Source: Apostichopus japonicus
Lineage: Eukaryota > Echinodermata > Holothuroidea > Aspidochirotida > Stichopodidae
NCBI RefSeq assembly: GCF_037975245.1
Contig: NC_092572.1
Coordinates: 29,919,989 to 29,983,988 of the forward strand
DNA length: 64,000 nt
Direction: 5' to 3'
Each line of letters opens with the position of its first letter. Within the stretch, counting starts at the first letter, position 1. The position numbers and the translations under genes are program-made. Positions 52,165 through 63,663 of this stretch are shown one piece after another. The notes under the pieces are model-generated. The model was not told the origin of the DNA. It saw only the letters and a list, made by a program, of their open reading frames with translations, and searched no databases.

Positions 52165-55100
52165 AAAGAGTTGTGTGGTTATAGTCTATTTCGACGACTA
52201 CTAATTAGGGAGTAGATTACACCTTTAATCCACTACACAAGATTTGCATTTCACAAATGCTAAGTATGAATAAGTTTCACTTGCAATCCTAATGCCTAAC
52301 TTGATTATTCCTGACATCATGTTGGTCTAGACTTAAGTTATCATTATGAGTTGAGGTACTTTGTTCTATCCTGTTAGTTGTTGTCCAGTATGATATGACC
52401 AGAATGGTATGTTCCCCATTGTATTAAACAGATTTGACACAAAAAGCAGCTACTGTACTTGGACAAGTTTCTAACAGTATACAATTTTTGAACAAAGCAC
52501 ACCTCAATGTGGATTGCAGTGCTAAGAGCCACGTGCTACGGCAATGTACAGTATTGCTTTTGAATTGTGATTTCCATGAACTAGCATGTACAAGCTTACA
52601 CAAAATTGAATAACTAATTTGTTCCCTACATGTTTACTTACAGTTTTGTATGCATTCTGTCACTGTTTAATCATGGACATACTATATGTGGTGGGTCTTA
52701 GCTTTGCCATTATACATGTTAATATCTACACGGAGCAGATGTTTCACTGTAAGTGGTGCCAAGATTGGAAAACAGTTTTTAAGCATATTCAGTTCTGCCA
52801 GGTCACGGGACCTATCCAAAGCGAAACTACTATCATGAAATTGAAATCCTTGTTAGTTGCGTACTCAAACAGTATACACATGTAAGATGAACGTGAAAGG
52901 GAAGGAAACATCTTCAACCAGGAAATACAAACTTTGAACTCAACATTAGAAGTTGCTTAGCTGGTAATGTGACTATGTAATAAAATTGATAAATAACATG
53001 TTACAGAACATGTTGAAGCTTTAATTGGAAGTATGCAATGTCATAATATTATGTTGCAAATCTAAAACAGACTTTATCACTTTGATTTAGGCAGGACTTA
53101 ATATTGTTACGATATTTGAAAACAGATGAGACCTTTGTAGATTTCAAGATAACCTTTATTGATTGAAAGAAAACCATGATTCCATGTAACGTTTTTCCCC
53201 TAAATAAGAAATATCAGTGTAAACAGATTTCAAGTTTATTGGTGAGATTGATAATTTGATACTGTCGTCTGTGTTGCAACAAAAAAATTTTCAATCTAAT
53301 GGCGTGATTATAAAAGTGACCAATCTAATTGGATTGAAAGCAAAATCATTTCAGATATTTCTTCTGCATTAGTTTACATGTATACAAAGATCCCAATTAA
53401 TTCTAAGAAATCAATTTGATTACATTTCCTTATTATAGGCTATTTATCATGCAGACTACAAGGGGTATTAAGTATCTGCTGAGTGTAAATTCACTAAACT
53501 TTGCCTCTTAATTGTGTTGGGTGCGTTCCCCCCCCCCCCCCCCCATCATATGTATGATCTTGTGATACTTGACCATAAAGGGAAATGTAAGGTGCCAGAA
53601 AATTTACCGTTTTCCTTTAACGTCCTCAAGAACGCTGTCATAAATTATCAAGGTAGACATAACCTATATAATGGTTTGCAAAGAAGCTGTGTACAATATT
53701 TCATAAAATTTGTGGCACACAAAGTTTCCTGTATTGAGAGCAATTGTTCATAGCACACAGATTTATGTCTTGTATGGTTGAAAATTATACTATCATGTGT
53801 GAATAGCTCACATTCCTTTGTCAGAATTGTGTTAAGTTAACCAGCCAGTATAATATGAAAGCTTTCATGAATAATGCTCAGAATTGCACCACCTGCGTTC
53901 TTTGGACTACCAACCATATAATCCATAGACGAAGTATTCATATCTATTATGCATTCATATAATGGTCACCATTATGTCCATGTTTTGCTTGTTCAGTCCT
54001 TAGTGTTCATTATCCTGGGATTTGGTGGCTTTGCAAAATATTTTGTTTCTGTCCTTCAAAATCAGTGATATTGCAAACAATTTGTAGGTTTTATTTGGTT
54101 GTTCTGCGCAATAAATCTTCCAAATTTATCACTTGATGAAGCCGAAGTTACATTGGGCTCAGCTACATATTTGAACATTTAGCAATTCATGACGCAGAAT
54201 GTAGAATTTGCTTTCCTTTATGTTTTGCAGGGTGCCAGATTGTAATCTGCAGGTCCAGTGTATCGCCATTCACAAAGTCTAGCCTACTCTGGTATATTTA
54301 ATTCTGGTCAGGTCATTCTATTATCTGGTATTTTACAGCTGTCAGCTAATGGCTTTTATGCTAACTTCAAGGAGCATGATGCCTCCCTGCACCTTTTTGG
54401 ATAGGTGTTTGTTTATTTGGTATTCAAGAGTAAATACCCAAGCAACTTCTGAATTTATTGAAATTAATTGAATTCCATTGTCCATTACAACTCTCAATCC
54501 AGTTACTTGTTTACTGGGAACATTCTTATTTTGAAATGTCTTCTAGGCTGCATAAAATATGAATATGATATATTGTTTGCTAGTGACAAAACAAAAACAT
54601 GCTTTAATAATTGACAGCTAATCTTTAGCTGATATTATTTTTGCTTGCCTTACTCAACTCTAGTCAATATCCATATCATATAATAGATGAATTAAGTTTT
54701 AAACTTTCTCTTTTACCTATACCCTGTTACCCAAGCACTAAACTAGGGTGTCCTTAGTGGGTCTTTGTCAGTCTGCAGATATGATTATTCTAAAGTAGTA
54801 ACTGGGCTTTTTCCTACTGTTTTCTGAGATGTGAGTTAACCGCCCCATTGCGCATTCAATATCGTCCGTCATTACCAATAAATGTTTTATACTATTTAGT
54901 GGTTAATAGTCACAGTACTTCTTTGCAAGAATTTTGGTCCAATTGCAGAGTTTCAATGGATTGAAAAATTCAGACAATAACATGGCATTTGTAAATGAAT
55001 TGGCTGCATGGGTCGGCTTCAGTTGTATTGTTCTCCCTTCCTTTCATAACTATACACTAGGCTATATGCTCCACCATTGATTGATTCTTGCAAGTAAAGA

Positions 55101-55584
55101 ATGCCTTTCATGTGACCTAAATAATTGCATAGTTTAACAAAATAGCCTTACAGTTCTACTGTACTGTGTGACTTGGCTGATTTTGTGATACATAACAGGG
55201 GTGCTTATAACAGTTTTTGCACCAGATTCTAACATGAATTCACTTTAAGCTGCATCTTCTGCTAGATAATGGCTATATATTACTGTTTAGGGGGCTACCT
55301 TACCTAGGTCATGTGGCATTCACATAGACTGTTCATTCTAACTTTATTTGTGTATCTACAACCCTTTGATTGCACTTGTGAAGAGAGTTAAAACAAAGAG
55401 TCACAAGAGTTAAACAAGTGTGACAGGAGTTACAACAAAGTGTGACGAGAGTTTAAACAAAGTGACGGGGAGACGAGCCTGTTTGAGTTACAGTCTGAAG
55501 CACAACTCATTCAGGGTAGTTCAACATATAACCAAAATGTAGATAAAAATGGTGGGAACAGTAGTGCTAGCATAGCTGACTTCC
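52165..55584. other. No gene recognised
   Basis: Contains the poly-C tract at 53528. From about 55380 to 55470 there is a degenerate GAGTTAAAACAAAGTGTGAC-like repeat of about 25-30 bp in three to four copies. Confidence 0.55.
53528..53544 (+). repeat. Poly-C tract
   Basis: Seventeen consecutive C. Confidence 0.95.
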
Positions 55585-55712
55585 CAGGGGGAGGGGGCAC
55601 TTAACCCATGTTATAACCATCACAGGGGGAGGGGGTACTTAACCCATGTTATAACCATCACAGGGGGGATGGGGCACTTAACCCATATTATAACCATCAC
55701 AGGGGGAGGGAG
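55585..55712 (+). repeat. 38-bp minisatellite, about 3.3 copies
   Basis: Unit CAGGGGGAGGGGGCACTTAA followed by CCCATGTTATAACCATCA. Confidence 0.95.
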
Positions 55713-58611
55713 CACACAAAGCATTTAAAGCAGTTAATACTTCTTGCTAGCAGAACCTTTGCCTGAATAGGCCTTGGAATGCACCATTTCACTTTTTCCA
55801 GACCCTCCTTCATGTGAGTTAGCTTCAACAACCCCAGGGCCACACCCCATCCTTTCAAAATCCTGCATCTGAAATGAAATTAGGAAAAACATGCATTTAA
55901 CATAGTATAACGTTTTACTAGTTATGTGACTTACATGATGAGTTACATGACTATTAAATTGATTGTTCAGAATGATACAAATGCATCATAACAAACGCAG
56001 TTTCAATGTTTAAAAAGATTGTTCAAAGTGGAGGTACAGTATATGTTTCATTCCACATCTGTATAGCTTCTAGCCTTACCTTCAGGTACATAAGAATGGT
56101 TATGGTGAACACCACTTAGAAACTGTTTGGCCAGGACATGGAATCTCCTAATGTCAGTGTCTACTCTTTGTATAGCTTATAGTGACTCACATAATATGAA
56201 ATCAAGCAGCTATCTACATTTCCTGCCATGCATTGCACAATTTCCTTTGAAGAACCTTGTGTTTCAAGAATTAAGACACTTTATCTGTTGCAAAATTATA
56301 GATACTTTCAGATTAGTTGTTAAATTGAAGGATGCTTAAAAAATTGCATAAAGCCAGGGGAGAGATTTTCCAAACTTACTTTGCTTCTTTGCATCAAAGA
56401 TTAAAAAGAAGATCAAATTTGTGCTTGAAGAAATTTGTTTATTCATAGATAGTTCAAGTCTATTTTCAGCTGGGGAATTCCATTATCTGTTAAGTGGAAT
56501 GTATTTATTGTAGACCCTGCTAAGTGTCTGTTTAATGAGATAATGACTGCATGTCATTATATTATGATCAATAGTTGAATGTACTATTATGTTAATTATT
56601 ACAATGTTGCCATGACTACAGTAGATGTCATACTATTAAAATAAATAAGTTTCTTTCTGTACACAGCAAAATGGAACAGTACTTGCAGACTTTTTGTTGT
56701 GTAATGCTGAGTTTCAAGAAATCTAGAATTTAACTTTGATTTTCTTCTTTTCTTGACAGTTAAATTGTCAGTTCAAGCTATGAAGACATAGAAGATACTG
56801 AAGCCTGCCTGAGGTATGACCAATCACCATGCAGCTGTATATTAGGTTAGTATTACATCACTGGCATATAACTCTTAATAAATACTATTGTACTTTAAAT
56901 TATTGTGACATAGTAAGAAGCTTGAAAGCTGGAGAGGGATGATAGATTTAATAGCAATTGCAAAGATTGTCAAAGACTATGACATAATATACAGAGATCT
57001 GGGAAATTCTAAACCCTGGAGCTTATCAGTAAAGTTAATAGAGAAAAAAAAATCCCACAAAAGTTTGCATCGCATAAGAAAAGGTTGCATCTTGATCTAA
57101 CACCAATTGGGTTTATTGTATGATGTAATTTGACTAGTGTAGTTTTAAAGAGGTGATGGTATCACTGCCTATACTTTGTGAAAGTTCTGCTCAAATATAT
57201 TGGGCAGATGGCCCCAGTGCCCTAGTTTTTCTGTTTTAGAGGAGCGGCCCAGCCCCACCCCTTTCTTCGCCCGTCCTTCCCCTTTTATCCGATTTTCACC
57301 GCCCTGCTGCCACCATTGTACTTTCCTACTTGTCAAATCGGAGTATCTCCATGTTTTTACCTTGCGGGATTTCACCAACGACCGACTCTTCAAAAACCCC
57401 TGTACGTACATTGTGCAGATCTGTCGCTAAATTCCACACAGTTCACTACTGCAGGTACATCGGCCCATTCGAACTTTGGAGTTTCAACTTAACATGCACA
57501 CATCCTCAAAACCTGATCCAACATTTACCCTGGGCGTTATGTAGTGTTTGCAAACAACAAGTTCCTTGAAAGTTACAGTAGGCCCATGTAAATAACTTTT
57601 CATGCAATGTTAATAAATCAAACTTTGATGGCTAATTCTGATGATGCATAAAGTTGCACCCAAAAATTGACTAAACCACAAGGTCAAAGGGACTGCAAAA
57701 ATTTACGCAAGTTTTGCAAAGAAGAAAGTACTGTGGTACGAATGGACAAATTAGCAACTCTTAATGGAGGATAGAACAGACAAACATACTGTGAGATGAA
57801 AAGTATGTTCCAGTATCAGAGATGTTAGCTTCCCACAAACTTCATAGATTATCTCAACTCATACCATTTTCTGATCAAACACAATGATACAAATATTACG
57901 TGATAGTCTCAGAAGCTATTAAAGTGCATCTTTGTACCATAAGCTCTTACATTGAATGTTGTAGTAAGGGTGTTTGACAATTACGAAATGATGGTAAATC
58001 CCACTTTCATGTTCACAACTATTATTTGAGCTCAGGATTTCAGGAACAGTTATATTTTAGACAAATGTTGCCTCTGCCAGATGCAAGATTTAAATATCCC
58101 AGTAATCACACAGCTGGTTGTTCCTGTTTGTGTTGTCATGCTGAAACCTTCTGTGTATGATGAATGATTAATAATTGATATTGCTATCAAATGACAGAGA
58201 GAGCTAGCCTGCATATTGGTTTGAAGAAAATTATGAAATATCATATATAAAGGTGTTCTTATTTGTTTGATTGTGACTTTCATTAGAATTATCGTATTAC
58301 CAAAATATTTTGTCAGCACAAGAGTTTTATTTCAATTCTGCTTGAATTGTCAAGGAAATTGTATTCCCTTCATTCTGGTTTCCATCAGAGAATAGCTGGA
58401 AGTCAGTAATACCCAGCACACAGATCACTTTAAAAGTGGGATTGTACAGGAAGCTTGTAGCAGGAAAATGAAAGACTGTAGGGATATCAATAAAACTTCC
58501 TTAAATTTCTTAAAACCTGTTCTTGTGGTTATAATTGATTAATCACTGCTTAATAATGTAAGTAGGTTGATCTCTTGGTTGAATTAAGGCTTTCCAAAGA
58601 TATGGAGATCT
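55713..58611. other. No gene recognised
   Basis: A splice-like pair surrounds about 56761-56813 but all three frames there are closed. Nothing else seen. Confidence 0.55.
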
Positions 58612-59487
58612 TAGTGTTCCAACGTCCATGTCCTTGTCCATTATATGACAATCGGTTATTACTGATTTATGTGACAATCGTGCCGATAACCGATTATTTC
58701 ATCATTTTCGTGAAACTGGCATAATATATGATTAAGTTTTTTGCTTGATTACACACTTCTAGGCCAGTACAATAAAATATATAAATGAATGATTTAATGT
58801 TTCACACTAAAGCAAAGAAAGAAGAATGTAATACATGGGGTGATGTTTATAACGATGAGTTGCAATATTGCAATCCCACCACAACACAGTATATATATGG
58901 CAGTGCTGTACAGACTACAGAAGGGGGAAACTCCAACGTAAATAAAGTGAAAAGTAGACCGAACGGAAATAAAATATTTGTAATTTCGTAACCTGATATC
59001 GAAATATATAATCTGATATGAAGAATAAAACAATCTCGGATGTTTGCTTTAAGTTTTCAATGATTACCATCTGCGAGGGAAACTTCCGATCGAACATTGT
59101 TTCAAACGATTATACGCAGTAAGTCAATGGCGCTTCTCCATTGACTTAACTACATGTGGGAGAAATCACACACTAAAGTCCCATTGACTTTGTCGTGCGT
59201 TTGGCTGGAAATCAGACTTGCTTTTAGTCGGTTGTGGTAAGGAGTTCAGTTACTGTAAGGGGTTATTTTATCTCGTATATTACATGCGGTCAGGGATAAC
59301 AAATATATGCTTCGTGTTTTTGCCTAATCACAAAATACTGTAAAGCAGTAGAACTACTGAGGACTGTCGCCAAACATGTTTAGGGATTTTTAGGAGTATT
59401 TGACGCCTTGATTTCATCATTTTATCGCATTTTAAAAATCTATCCGGCCCGATGTCGATTATCTAACCGATTATTGTTCGAACACTA
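58612..59487. mobile_element. hAT-like non-autonomous element (MITE), 876 bp, boundaries tentative
   Basis: The left end reads TAGTGTTCCAAC and the right end, reverse-complemented, reads TAGTGTTCGAAC (11/12). Both ends continue with related words containing AATCGGTTA. No matching target duplication was found at these boundaries. The interior has no credible gene and holds a perfect hairpin (59120-59148). hAT assignment is by style of the termini only. Confidence 0.5.
59120..59148. repeat. Perfect 11-bp-stem hairpin
   Basis: TAAGTCAATGG, a 7-nt loop, then CCATTGACTTA. A third partial copy (CCCATTGACTTT) follows about 35 bp later. It lies inside the hAT-like element at 58612-59487. Confidence 0.7.
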
Positions 59488-59646
59488 AATATTACATGGT
59501 ATGGTCAACATATATTGAAACGATACAACCAAATGCAGACTGCAGCTTTATCTGAAATTAAGATGTTACACCAAAGCAATGCATTTCTCATCAGCAGCTA
59601 CTAGTATGCATCATGTTTTAGCTCATGTTAGTGCATTTCGAGTTCA
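59488..59646. other. Spacer between the hAT-like element and the two-gene transposon
   Basis: Short AT-rich spacer with no recognised feature. Confidence 0.6.
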
Positions 59647-59648
59647 AT

Positions 59649-59699
59649 AGACAAAATCGGTTTCGTTTGTTTACATATGTCACGTGACCTGAAATGGGT
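59649..59699 (+). repeat. Left terminal inverted repeat of the two-gene transposon
   Basis: The terminal block 59649-59665 (AGACAAAATCGGTTTCG) matches the right end with 2 mismatches. After a 13-nt spacer (59666-59678, including the forkhead-like TGTTTACAT at 59668-59676) comes the subterminal block 59679-59699, which matches the right end in 19 of 21 positions and begins with the perfect palindrome GTCACGTGAC. This is probably the transposase (THAP) binding region and also the promoter-proximal region of the transposase gene. Confidence 0.85.
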
Positions 59700-59726
59700 A
59701 CTCGCAAAGTACTAGTTACTGCCGAG

Positions 59727-59732
59727 TATAAA
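59727..59732 (+). promoter_or_regulatory. Putative TATA box of the transposase gene
   Basis: TATAAA lies 40 bp downstream of the GTCACGTGAC palindrome and about 130 bp upstream of a consensus splice donor (GTGAGT at 59864). Spacing would place a transcription start near 59755-59765. The motif is short; its position between the inverted repeat and the donor is the main support. Confidence 0.4.
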
Positions 59733-59863
59733 CAAAGTCGTATTTTGTCGTACTCGCTGTTTCTTCGGAAAACGATTTAGATACGTCCAAGGATCACAGG
59801 AGCAACGAACTGTTGTAAGAGGAGGAATATAAATCATAAAGAAACCCCGAACAAAATCCGTTG

Positions 59864-60285
59864 GTGAGTTACTGAGTAAGAATCGGAAAACATTTCTCCC
59901 GGTTCATGATGATTGCGTGTGTGCAAGTGCCCTACATCAGTTTCGCTACAATTTTCAGGCTGTAATGTAATGATACTGTGCATGCTTGATAACGTAGTAA
60001 GGTTTTCATGTATGCGTAGGCCTAGACTAGGGCCTAGGTTCTTTATCCGTCCCCTGTGTATACACACTTCATAGGCGCCGGCCCACTCCCACCTTATTGC
60101 TTACACAATTTGTAAATACAAGGCTTACTACAGAATACAAATTTGTGGCAGGCGACTTGCAATTTTTATTGGGAAAGAGGGGAAAAAAGAAAGATAAGCA
60201 AAAAATTGTACATCTCACCCACACCATTTTTGATTTTGAAATTGATTATCTTTTATTTACTTTTTTTTTTCTTTTACTTGTGTAG
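59864..60285 (+). other. Probable 5' UTR intron of the transposase gene
   Basis: Donor TTG|GTGAGT at 59863/59864. The acceptor follows a long T-rich tract (about 60258-60285) ending TTGTGTAG before 60286. Splicing would join a non-coding exon (about 59760-59863) to the coding exon starting 60286, 49 bp before the THAP start codon. An open frame runs through the 3' part of this intron (from 60143), but its translation is mainly the pyrimidine tract (runs of F, L and Y), so it is not taken as protein. Confidence 0.55.
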
Positions 60286-60334
60286 AGCACTTAAACCATA
60301 CAACTTTGTCAACGAAAATCTAAACCAAGGGAAA

Positions 60335-61819
60335 ATGCCTCATTTTTGCTGTGCTGGTGGTTGTACAAACTCATCCGACAAACAAGATCTGTCTTTTCAT
60401 AGTTTGCCTTTACGAGACAAGAAAAGATTAAATTTGTGGATCACAAAAATGAAACGAGATCCCAAATTTTTCAGAGTTAATAAACATGCAAAAATATGTT
60501 CAAGCCATTTTACTGAAGATGACTTCATCGAGCCACTTGCAAGCAAGAAGAGGTTGAAGAGAACTGCTGTACCTTCAAAATTTATTTGGACAGAGCCAGG
60601 GAGGGAAAGTACAGAAAGACAAGTGTTAGGAAAATTACAGGAATGGCATGAAAATAAAGACGAAGAAACAGACACTGCTTCTGAAGGAGAGGGTGATTTA
60701 CTTGACCCCCAGAGACCATCCTCTGTGTCAAGAAATATCCAGACTGATTACAATTTTGAGGAATTAGACTTGCCTTGCCAGCACAGTTTCTCAGTATCTC
60801 ATTTGCTGTCTAAAAGCACAACAGAAAAAAAGGAGGAGAAATTCTTTACTCATTTTACTGGATTTAATTCAAATGCACAGTTTAAGGAAACACTTAGATT
60901 TTTAGTCCCAAATTTAAATAGAAATAATTTAGTTTACTATGACACCAAAGAGGCAAGAAGTAAATTAATAAATGCAGAATCACTCTTTGAAGATGAAGAA
61001 TTAAATGAAGGGATATCTCTCACAGTGGAATCAACAAAACGTCCAGGGAAAAAAATCTTGATTGAAGATGAGTTCTTGATGGTTATGATGAAATTGCGAA
61101 TGGGACTCAGCAATTTGGACTTGGCTGAAAGATTCAATTTGTCAGAAAGTACTGTATCAGTAAAGCTGATAACTTGGTTTAATTACTTGTATGTTATTCT
61201 TGGGTCATTAAAGATATGGCCCGGTCGCAATATAATTTTAAGTAATTCACCCCAAGAATTTGTCCAGAAGTACCCTAATACAGTTGTAATCATAGATGCA
61301 ACCGAATTACAAATTGAAGTGCCAAGTTCACTCCAAAAGCAAAGTGAAACTTACAGTTCTTACAAAAGTCACACCACATTAAAATGTTTACTTGGTGTTG
61401 ATCCTAAAGGGGGTATAATTTTTGTTTCCCAGCTATATGAGGGGTCCATAAGCGACAAAGAAATTGTAAAAAGATCTGGTTTCTTATCAGTTCTTAAACA
61501 AAAACTAGAAATGGGGGAACTACACAAAGGAGATGCAGTTATGGCAGACAAAGGTTTTGATATTGAAAATGAATTGAAAGCAATGGGGTTAAATCTCAAT
61601 ATCCCCACCTTTTTGAGAGCAAAGGGAAGTTTCTCAGAAGAGGATGTAATTAGGACACAGACAATTGCCATGCACAGAATTCATGTTGAAAGGGCTATTG
61701 GGAAGGTTAGGCGGTTCCACTTGTTTAATTCAGTAATACCAGTGACAATGTTTGGTACAATAAATCAAATCTGGACTGTTTCTTGTTTGTTATCCAACTT
61801 TCAAAATCCAATTCTTTGA
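60335..61819 (+). CDS. THAP-domain DDE transposase (DDE_Tnp_4 type, ISL2EU/Harbinger-like)
   Basis: Protein of 494 residues from the ATG at 60335; an upstream in-frame ATG at 60143 was rejected because the THAP domain begins right at residue 1 (MPHFCCAGGC) and the extra part is intronic. The N-terminal THAP zinc finger is complete: C5 (or C6), C10, C55, H58, ending with the AVPSKF motif near residues 78-83; in this family it binds DNA, usually the transposon's own ends. An acidic linker follows (about 110-150). Residues about 240-287 form a helix-turn-helix region (NLDLAERFNLSESTVS). The RNase H-like catalytic domain shows D321 (IIDATE), D405 (MADKGF) and E452 (HVERAIGKVR), the expected DDE triad. 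The frame is intact with no stops. It would cut and rejoin the element in the nucleus. It converges on the nuclease gene 82 bp downstream. Assignment to ISL2EU rather than another IS5-like Harbinger relative rests on THAP, the AT duplication and the YqaJ partner. Confidence 0.92.
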   Translation: MPHFCCAGGCTNSSDKQDLSFHSLPLRDKKRLNLWITKMKRDPKFFRVNKHAKICSSHFTEDDFIEPLASKKRLKRTAVPSKFIWTEPGRESTERQVLGKLQEWHENKDEETDTASEGEGDLLDPQRPSSVSRNIQTDYNFEELDLPCQHSFSVSHLLSKSTTEKKEEKFFTHFTGFNSNAQFKETLRFLVPNLNRNNLVYYDTKEARSKLINAESLFEDEELNEGISLTVESTKRPGKKILIEDEFLMVMMKLRMGLSNLDLAERFNLSESTVSVKLITWFNYLYVILGSLKIWPGRNIILSNSPQEFVQKYPNTVVIIDATELQIEVPSSLQKQSETYSSYKSHTTLKCLLGVDPKGGIIFVSQLYEGSISDKEIVKRSGFLSVLKQKLEMGELHKGDAVMADKGFDIENELKAMGLNLNIPTFLRAKGSFSEEDVIRTQTIAMHRIHVERAIGKVRRFHLFNSVIPVTMFGTINQIWTVSCLLSNFQNPIL

Positions 61820-61901
61820 GAAACTCAGTACAGCATAGTGTAGTTGAAAGGTTCTTTACCATATATGTATAAACAAAAATCAATGGGACTATTCCTATAA
61901 G
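61820..61901. other. 82-bp gap between convergent transposon genes
   Basis: The two stop codons face each other across 82 bp with no canonical poly(A) signal for either strand, so the 3' ends of the two mRNAs likely overlap and could pair as double-stranded RNA. Confidence 0.5.
61868..61873 (+). terminator. Weak poly(A)-signal variant after the transposase gene
   Basis: TATAAA, a known rare variant of the polyadenylation hexamer, lies 49 bp after the transposase stop. No AATAAA or ATTAAA is present in the 82-bp gap between the two convergent genes, so transcripts probably read into each other. Low certainty. Confidence 0.2.
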
Positions 61902-63596
61902 CTATGACATCAAAAATGGTATGCTTTTGATGAAGAATGAGTTAAGCTTTGGTAAAGCAATGACAGTCCAATATTCTTCATCAAAAGGAACTCTTGTAGC
62001 AATCATTTCATTACTGTCACTCAAATAAACAATGAAATCACACCATTTTAAACCAGTTAGGGCCATCTGACCTTGCACTTGGGTAAAGTAACCAAACTTG
62101 TGTTCACGTTTAAGAATGTATTCCTCACTGTTGTCTTTAAGTTCAATATAAAAGTCATGGGATTTCACAATCTCCTCCACCTTCTTTCCTCGTTGCGTCA
62201 TTGGGCACTTTATTTCAAGTAATCCGAAACAAGGCTTGAGAGCTGGGTTAAAAACCTTTCCATCAGGGGTACATCCTAGGTGTGGGTGCTTGGGATTTAC
62301 AACAAGTCCGGAATCAAAGACACAAAAATTTGGAATTTTCTTTTTCATTTGTTTAATGTAAATACTTAAGGCTTCCTTTTCTTTTGACAATCCATGTTGA
62401 ATTGAAGCTACTTTACTCAAATCCTTTGTACCATAAATGTCTTTGAACATGGCTTCTGTGGGAGGTTTTTTTCGAGCAAGAACTTTGCCAAAGTTTGACG
62501 CTGTTAATCTTTTCTTACGTGCTGACTGCCATTCAGCAGACTTATACTGCATGACTGTCCTTTTCTGAAGTACATGAGAATCCTCAATGGAAATGGATAT
62601 ATTTTCATTAAACCAATCCTTTTGTGTAACACAGGACACACAATCCAGATCAAAATTTATAGTTAAGTCATCAGCAGGTAATTTTGGAAATGACTTACAC
62701 ATTTGGTTATCAATATCACTGAAATTTGGAAAGAAATCTAACGAGTGCTTAAATTGTGTTGTGAGATTAGCACAGTCAAAGAGTTGATATGACAGGCAAG
62801 AGCCTACGGGTACATTTCCAAAGACTGTTTTTATGTTTTTTGGTGTATCTTGTTCCATCAAAAGGTATGAAAAAGGGGGTGGTTTCGCCAGCTTTTTAAG
62901 GTATGTAACATGGGCATCAACCGCTGAAGCAGACAGTCCATCAGATACATTGAAACCTCGAGCATCATAGAGTTTGCATCGAACAGGGTCCTTCTTCCTA
63001 CTATCGTCCTTTTTATCAGTTACAGCATTTGCAAAATGAGTAGCCATTACTGGCAATGGCGTAATGTTTGTAGAGCGAGGTATATGCCACTGCTGTGGTT
63101 TACTTGTACAGGTTGAACCCACAGGTATTTCGCTAATTCCATATGATGAAAAATCATTAAGCTGAAACAGTAAGGCAAACACATGATTACAATGTCCACC
63201 ACTCCCCGCTTTACATGAGCAATGTCCAGAGATTAATTTTGCACGATTTTTTCCCTTTTCGAACGAGATATATACGTTATGAGGCTCTTCATTTTTCTTC
63301 ATCGACCTATGGCATCTTGCGCGAATTACGTTAGGTTTAACGTTAGTAACAGTACTACCACTTGCTTGGCCTAAATCACGTAGGCCTACGTAAATATCAT
63401 GGATGTAGCCCTCTTTAAAAAACTTCCAACTTTTGTTACCGGTATCACCCTTACCAGCTGTGGAAATCCAATCGGCCCATGTTGCGGGAACGAACTGAGG
63501 TACTTCTGAAAAACATTTTGTGAAATTAAGGTCGTTACTTATCCAACATATACAGCAATCAAAATGAAGTTTGCAACACCTACAATTCGACGCCAT
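61902..63596 (-). CDS. SWIM zinc-finger / YqaJ-type nuclease, second protein of the transposon
   Basis: Protein of 564 residues, intronless. The start at 63596 has a favourable context (G at -3, G at +4) and lies about 70 bp inside the right inverted repeat. In order: a Cys cluster (C5, C7, C8, C14, C15, C17), possibly metal binding; a SWIM finger with C126, C128, C136, H138 (CSCKAGSGGHCNH); a linker; a YqaJ/lambda-exonuclease-like domain over about 350-560. Its landmarks are SARKKRLTASNFG (358-370), G402-E406, the metal-ligand region GCTPDG with D445, E461-x-K463 (LLEIKCP), and the Gln motif at 506-510 (QVQGQ). All expected catalytic acids are present. YqaJ enzymes are PD-(D/E)XK exonucleases of phage recombination systems; eukaryotic copies occur in transposons and as host genes. 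Inferred role: end processing or repair during transposition, or strand loading. It could be dispensable cargo, but the intact frame argues for retention. Confidence 0.88.
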   Translation of the reverse strand: MASNCRCCKLHFDCCICWISNDLNFTKCFSEVPQFVPATWADWISTAGKGDTGNKSWKFFKEGYIHDIYVGLRDLGQASGSTVTNVKPNVIRARCHRSMKKNEEPHNVYISFEKGKNRAKLISGHCSCKAGSGGHCNHVFALLFQLNDFSSYGISEIPVGSTCTSKPQQWHIPRSTNITPLPVMATHFANAVTDKKDDSRKKDPVRCKLYDARGFNVSDGLSASAVDAHVTYLKKLAKPPPFSYLLMEQDTPKNIKTVFGNVPVGSCLSYQLFDCANLTTQFKHSLDFFPNFSDIDNQMCKSFPKLPADDLTINFDLDCVSCVTQKDWFNENISISIEDSHVLQKRTVMQYKSAEWQSARKKRLTASNFGKVLARKKPPTEAMFKDIYGTKDLSKVASIQHGLSKEKEALSIYIKQMKKKIPNFCVFDSGLVVNPKHPHLGCTPDGKVFNPALKPCFGLLEIKCPMTQRGKKVEEIVKSHDFYIELKDNSEEYILKREHKFGYFTQVQGQMALTGLKWCDFIVYLSDSNEMIATRVPFDEEYWTVIALPKLNSFFIKSIPFLMS

Positions 63597-63663
63597 TGCA
63601 TTTGTCTAACACAGTTCGGCAAGCAGGGCGACCGGTTCCGCGAAAATTAAACAAAATGTAAAC

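Noticed and set aside
56761-56813. Exon-like segment with splice-type borders
   Set aside because: Closed in all three + frames and no partner exon; could only be non-coding.
58612-59487. An 8-bp target duplication for the TAGTGTTC element
   Set aside because: Flanks (GGAGATCT and AATATTAC) do not match at any shift tried.
60143-60334. N-terminal extension of the transposase frame (64 residues)
   Set aside because: It translates the 3' end of an intron including its pyrimidine tract; the THAP domain begins exactly at the ATG at 60335.
61369-61671. Minus-strand 100-codon frame inside the transposase gene
   Set aside because: Antisense shadow of the catalytic domain.
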